Of a stretch of DNA of 6,934 nucleotides, positions 5,712-6,934 are shown piece after piece. The stretch lies in the NCBI GenBank assembly GCA_035483935.1, contig DATHPK010000222.1:1-6934 (forward strand). The letters run 5' to 3'. The stretch is from Bog-473 sp035483935. GTDB taxonomy: Bacteria > Actinomycetota > Acidimicrobiia > Acidimicrobiales > RAAP-2. The position numbers and the translations under genes were made by a program. The notes beneath the pieces are model-generated. The model was not told the DNA's origin and did not search any database. It saw nothing but the letters and a program-made list of their open reading frames with translations. Every line of letters begins with the position of its first letter. The stretch's first letter is position 1.

Positions 5712-6442
5712 CCGTCGAGAAGTTCCGGATCGGCTGCGAGTTCTGCGCGAACTGCTGCCTCCCAGAACCCGATGAAGCCCTCGCCATCGCTCCGGGCGAA
5801 GAGGTCGATGAACGATTCTGGCAATTTGGAGATGTCCGTGCCGCCGGCCGCCCTTGCGTACCAAGCGTGCTGGCAGCGCTGCTCCAGAGCGACCGCTCGT
5901 TGATGCACGGCACGTGCTGAGCCTCCGAGGATGAAGACGCCGTGGCCGGCAAGGAGGGCCATCGACGCGTCTCCCATTTCTGCAACGGCCCGACGCGCGC
6001 TGTTCGCGTCGTTGACCGGCCCCTCGTACTCGTCGACCAGCGCCAACATCCCGCCGCCGAGGGCGGAGCTCTGGTCGAGGATGGGCGGCACCTCCCCGAG
6101 GTCGGCCCACACCGTGCCGAAAAGTGGGTGGTTGTGCAACGCCCAGCCCACGTCCGAGCGGGCCTTGTGCAATTCGAGGTGGATCGGGATCCCGAGAGGG
6201 ACGGGCCAGTCCCCTTCGACCACGCGCCCTTCCAGGTCGATGCGGAGTATCTGTGATGGACGGAGCTCTGCCCAGGTCAGTAGCCAGGGGTTGCACAACA
6301 AGGTGCCGTCACCCAGATTGACGGTTATGTGCCCGGCCAGATGATCGTTGTATCCCTCCCGCCACAGGGCCCGGGCAAGCACGACCAGCTCTTCGCGAGG
6401 TGTGAGGTCGGGCATCAATTTCTCGGCGGTCGGTGTGAACAC
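5708..6442 (-). CDS. Class II aldolase/adducin family protein
   Basis: The 244-residue product has the class II aldolase/adducin fold. Zinc ligands are visible as ALHNHP (101-106, H103 and H105) and AGHGV (165-169, H167). The preceding segment PIHLELHKARSDVGW (86-100) is the family signature. Counting back from the HNH motif, the position of the catalytic glutamate of fuculose-phosphate aldolase (E73) is glycine here (G84). The chemistry is therefore probably not a classical FucA-type retro-aldol; some relatives are decarboxylases, for example of dihydroxyphthalate. The GTG start at 6442 is set by GAGGAG (6449-6454) with a 6-nt spacer; an internal ATG at 6415 is less likely. It lies 12 bp after the amidohydrolase gene, so the two form an operon. 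Its TAG stop overlaps the HNH gene's TAA convergently by 4 bp. Confidence 0.9.
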   Translation of the reverse strand: MFTPTAEKLMPDLTPREELVVLARALWREGYNDHLAGHITVNLGDGTLLCNPWLLTWAELRPSQILRIDLEGRVVEGDWPVPLGIPIHLELHKARSDVGWALHNHPLFGTVWADLGEVPPILDQSSALGGGMLALVDEYEGPVNDANSARRAVAEMGDASMALLAGHGVFILGGSARAVHQRAVALEQRCQHAWYARAAGGTDISKLPESFIDLFARSDGEGFIGFWEAAVRAELAADPELLDG

Positions 6443-6448
6443 GGAGAG

Positions 6449-6454
6449 CTCCTC
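6449..6454 (-). promoter_or_regulatory. Ribosome binding site of the class II aldolase-family gene
   Basis: On the - strand GAGGAG follows immediately after the amidohydrolase TGA and stands 6 nt before the GTG at 6442. This arrangement supports that start and translational coupling. Confidence 0.7.
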
Positions 6455-6934
6455 TCAGCGGGGCAGGACCAGGTCCGGCAACGGATGGCGGTACAGCGCT
6501 GCGGCGTTCTCAGAGCACATCGCACGAAGTTCGTCGGTCGGGATGTGTCCCCAGCACTCCTCGATCACCGCCTGGGTGTCAGGCCAGGTCCCGTCGCCAT
6601 GCGGATAATCGACCTCGACCATGATGTTCTCGACACCGATGGCGTGGCGCGTGTCGATGGTCGAGGGATCATCGAGCGTGCAGAACCAGAAATTGCGCCG
6701 TAAGACCTCCGACGGCCGCACGGCCCAACCTTTGCCGTATCCGGAGCGATCCACCATGTTGTCGAGCCGGTCGATCAGCATCGCCACCCAGCCGATACCA
6801 CCTTCGCTCATGGCGATCTTGAGGCCGGGATAGCGCACGGGATACTCGGACCACAACCACTCCGCCGCCGCGGTGAGCGACCGCTGGCCGAAGAGTGTGG
6901 CGCGGATTTGGAGCGGTGCACCGCCGGGCGGGCC
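6455..6934 (-). CDS. Amidohydrolase family (COG2159, amidohydrolase 2) protein, C-terminal part
   Basis: The frame is open to the right edge and ends at TGA 6457-6455, leaving 159 C-terminal residues; the start lies outside. It reads as the last third or so of a TIM-barrel metal-dependent hydrolase/decarboxylase of the ACMSD-like group. Diagnostic segments are RYPGLKIAMSEGGIGW (the strand and loop after a W-x-S helix), then a leucine-rich helix (AMLIDRLDNM), and VDYPHGDGTWPDT, which holds the conserved aspartate near the metal. The N-terminal HxH metal motif is beyond the window, so activity cannot be judged. Family members hydrolyse or decarboxylate carboxylated cyclic compounds. It is the upstream gene of an operon with the class II aldolase-family protein. 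Confidence 0.9.
   Translation of the reverse strand, partial: GPPGGAPLQIRATLFGQRSLTAAAEWLWSEYPVRYPGLKIAMSEGGIGWVAMLIDRLDNMVDRSGYGKGWAVRPSEVLRRNFWFCTLDDPSTIDTRHAIGVENIMVEVDYPHGDGTWPDTQAVIEECWGHIPTDELRAMCSENAAALYRHPLPDLVLPR

Noticed and set aside
1..6934. CRISPR array, insertion sequence or prophage attachment site
   Set aside because: No regularly spaced direct repeats, transposase, integrase or tRNA-derived repeats are visible; the HNH gene alone is not evidence of a mobile element.

Overview
The window is a high-GC bacterial chromosome segment with strong G/C bias at third codon positions, frequent GTG starts, and gene families typical of Actinomycetota (LigC-type ATP-dependent ligase, stand-alone LigD-like primase-polymerase, DUF222/13E12 HNH protein, amidohydrolase plus class II aldolase pair). 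An actinomycete, possibly an uncultivated acidimicrobial-type lineage, is the best guess; nothing here fixes the genus.

Layout. (1) Positions 2-91 are the last codons of a membrane protein, followed 7 bp later by a PIG-L/LmbE-type deacetylase gene (99-869). (2) Positions 870-1321 are about 450 bp without a convincing gene. They hold a dense run of short perfect palindromes (951-1037), a longer inverted repeat (1059-1122), and a probable leaderless promoter at the right edge. (3) Positions 1322-4465 are the core of the window, a tight three-gene operon on the + strand: a stand-alone LigD-type primase-polymerase (Prim-PolC-like), a helix-hairpin-helix plus PHP phosphoesterase that looks like PolX without its polymerase core, and a LigC-type ATP-dependent DNA ligase. 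The junctions are a 7-bp gap and an ATGA overlap. (4) Positions 4512-5711 encode a DUF222/HNH endonuclease-family protein on the same strand. (5) Positions 5708-6934 run on the - strand: a truncated amidohydrolase (COG2159 type) followed, 12 bp later, by a class II aldolase/adducin-family protein whose stop codon overlaps the HNH stop codon convergently.

How the genes work together. The three core genes together supply gap-filling/end-extension synthesis, 3'-end or AP-site processing, and nick sealing. These are the three activities that LigD fuses in one polypeptide, except that a PolX-style PHP nuclease occupies the place of the LigD phosphoesterase. In mycobacteria Prim-PolC and LigC act in short-gap base excision repair, so the operon is most simply read as a self-contained short-patch repair or break-end repair module. 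No Ku gene is visible. The - strand pair is a separate catabolic-looking operon; decarboxylation or hydrolysis of a carboxylated aromatic or alicyclic compound is plausible but not shown.
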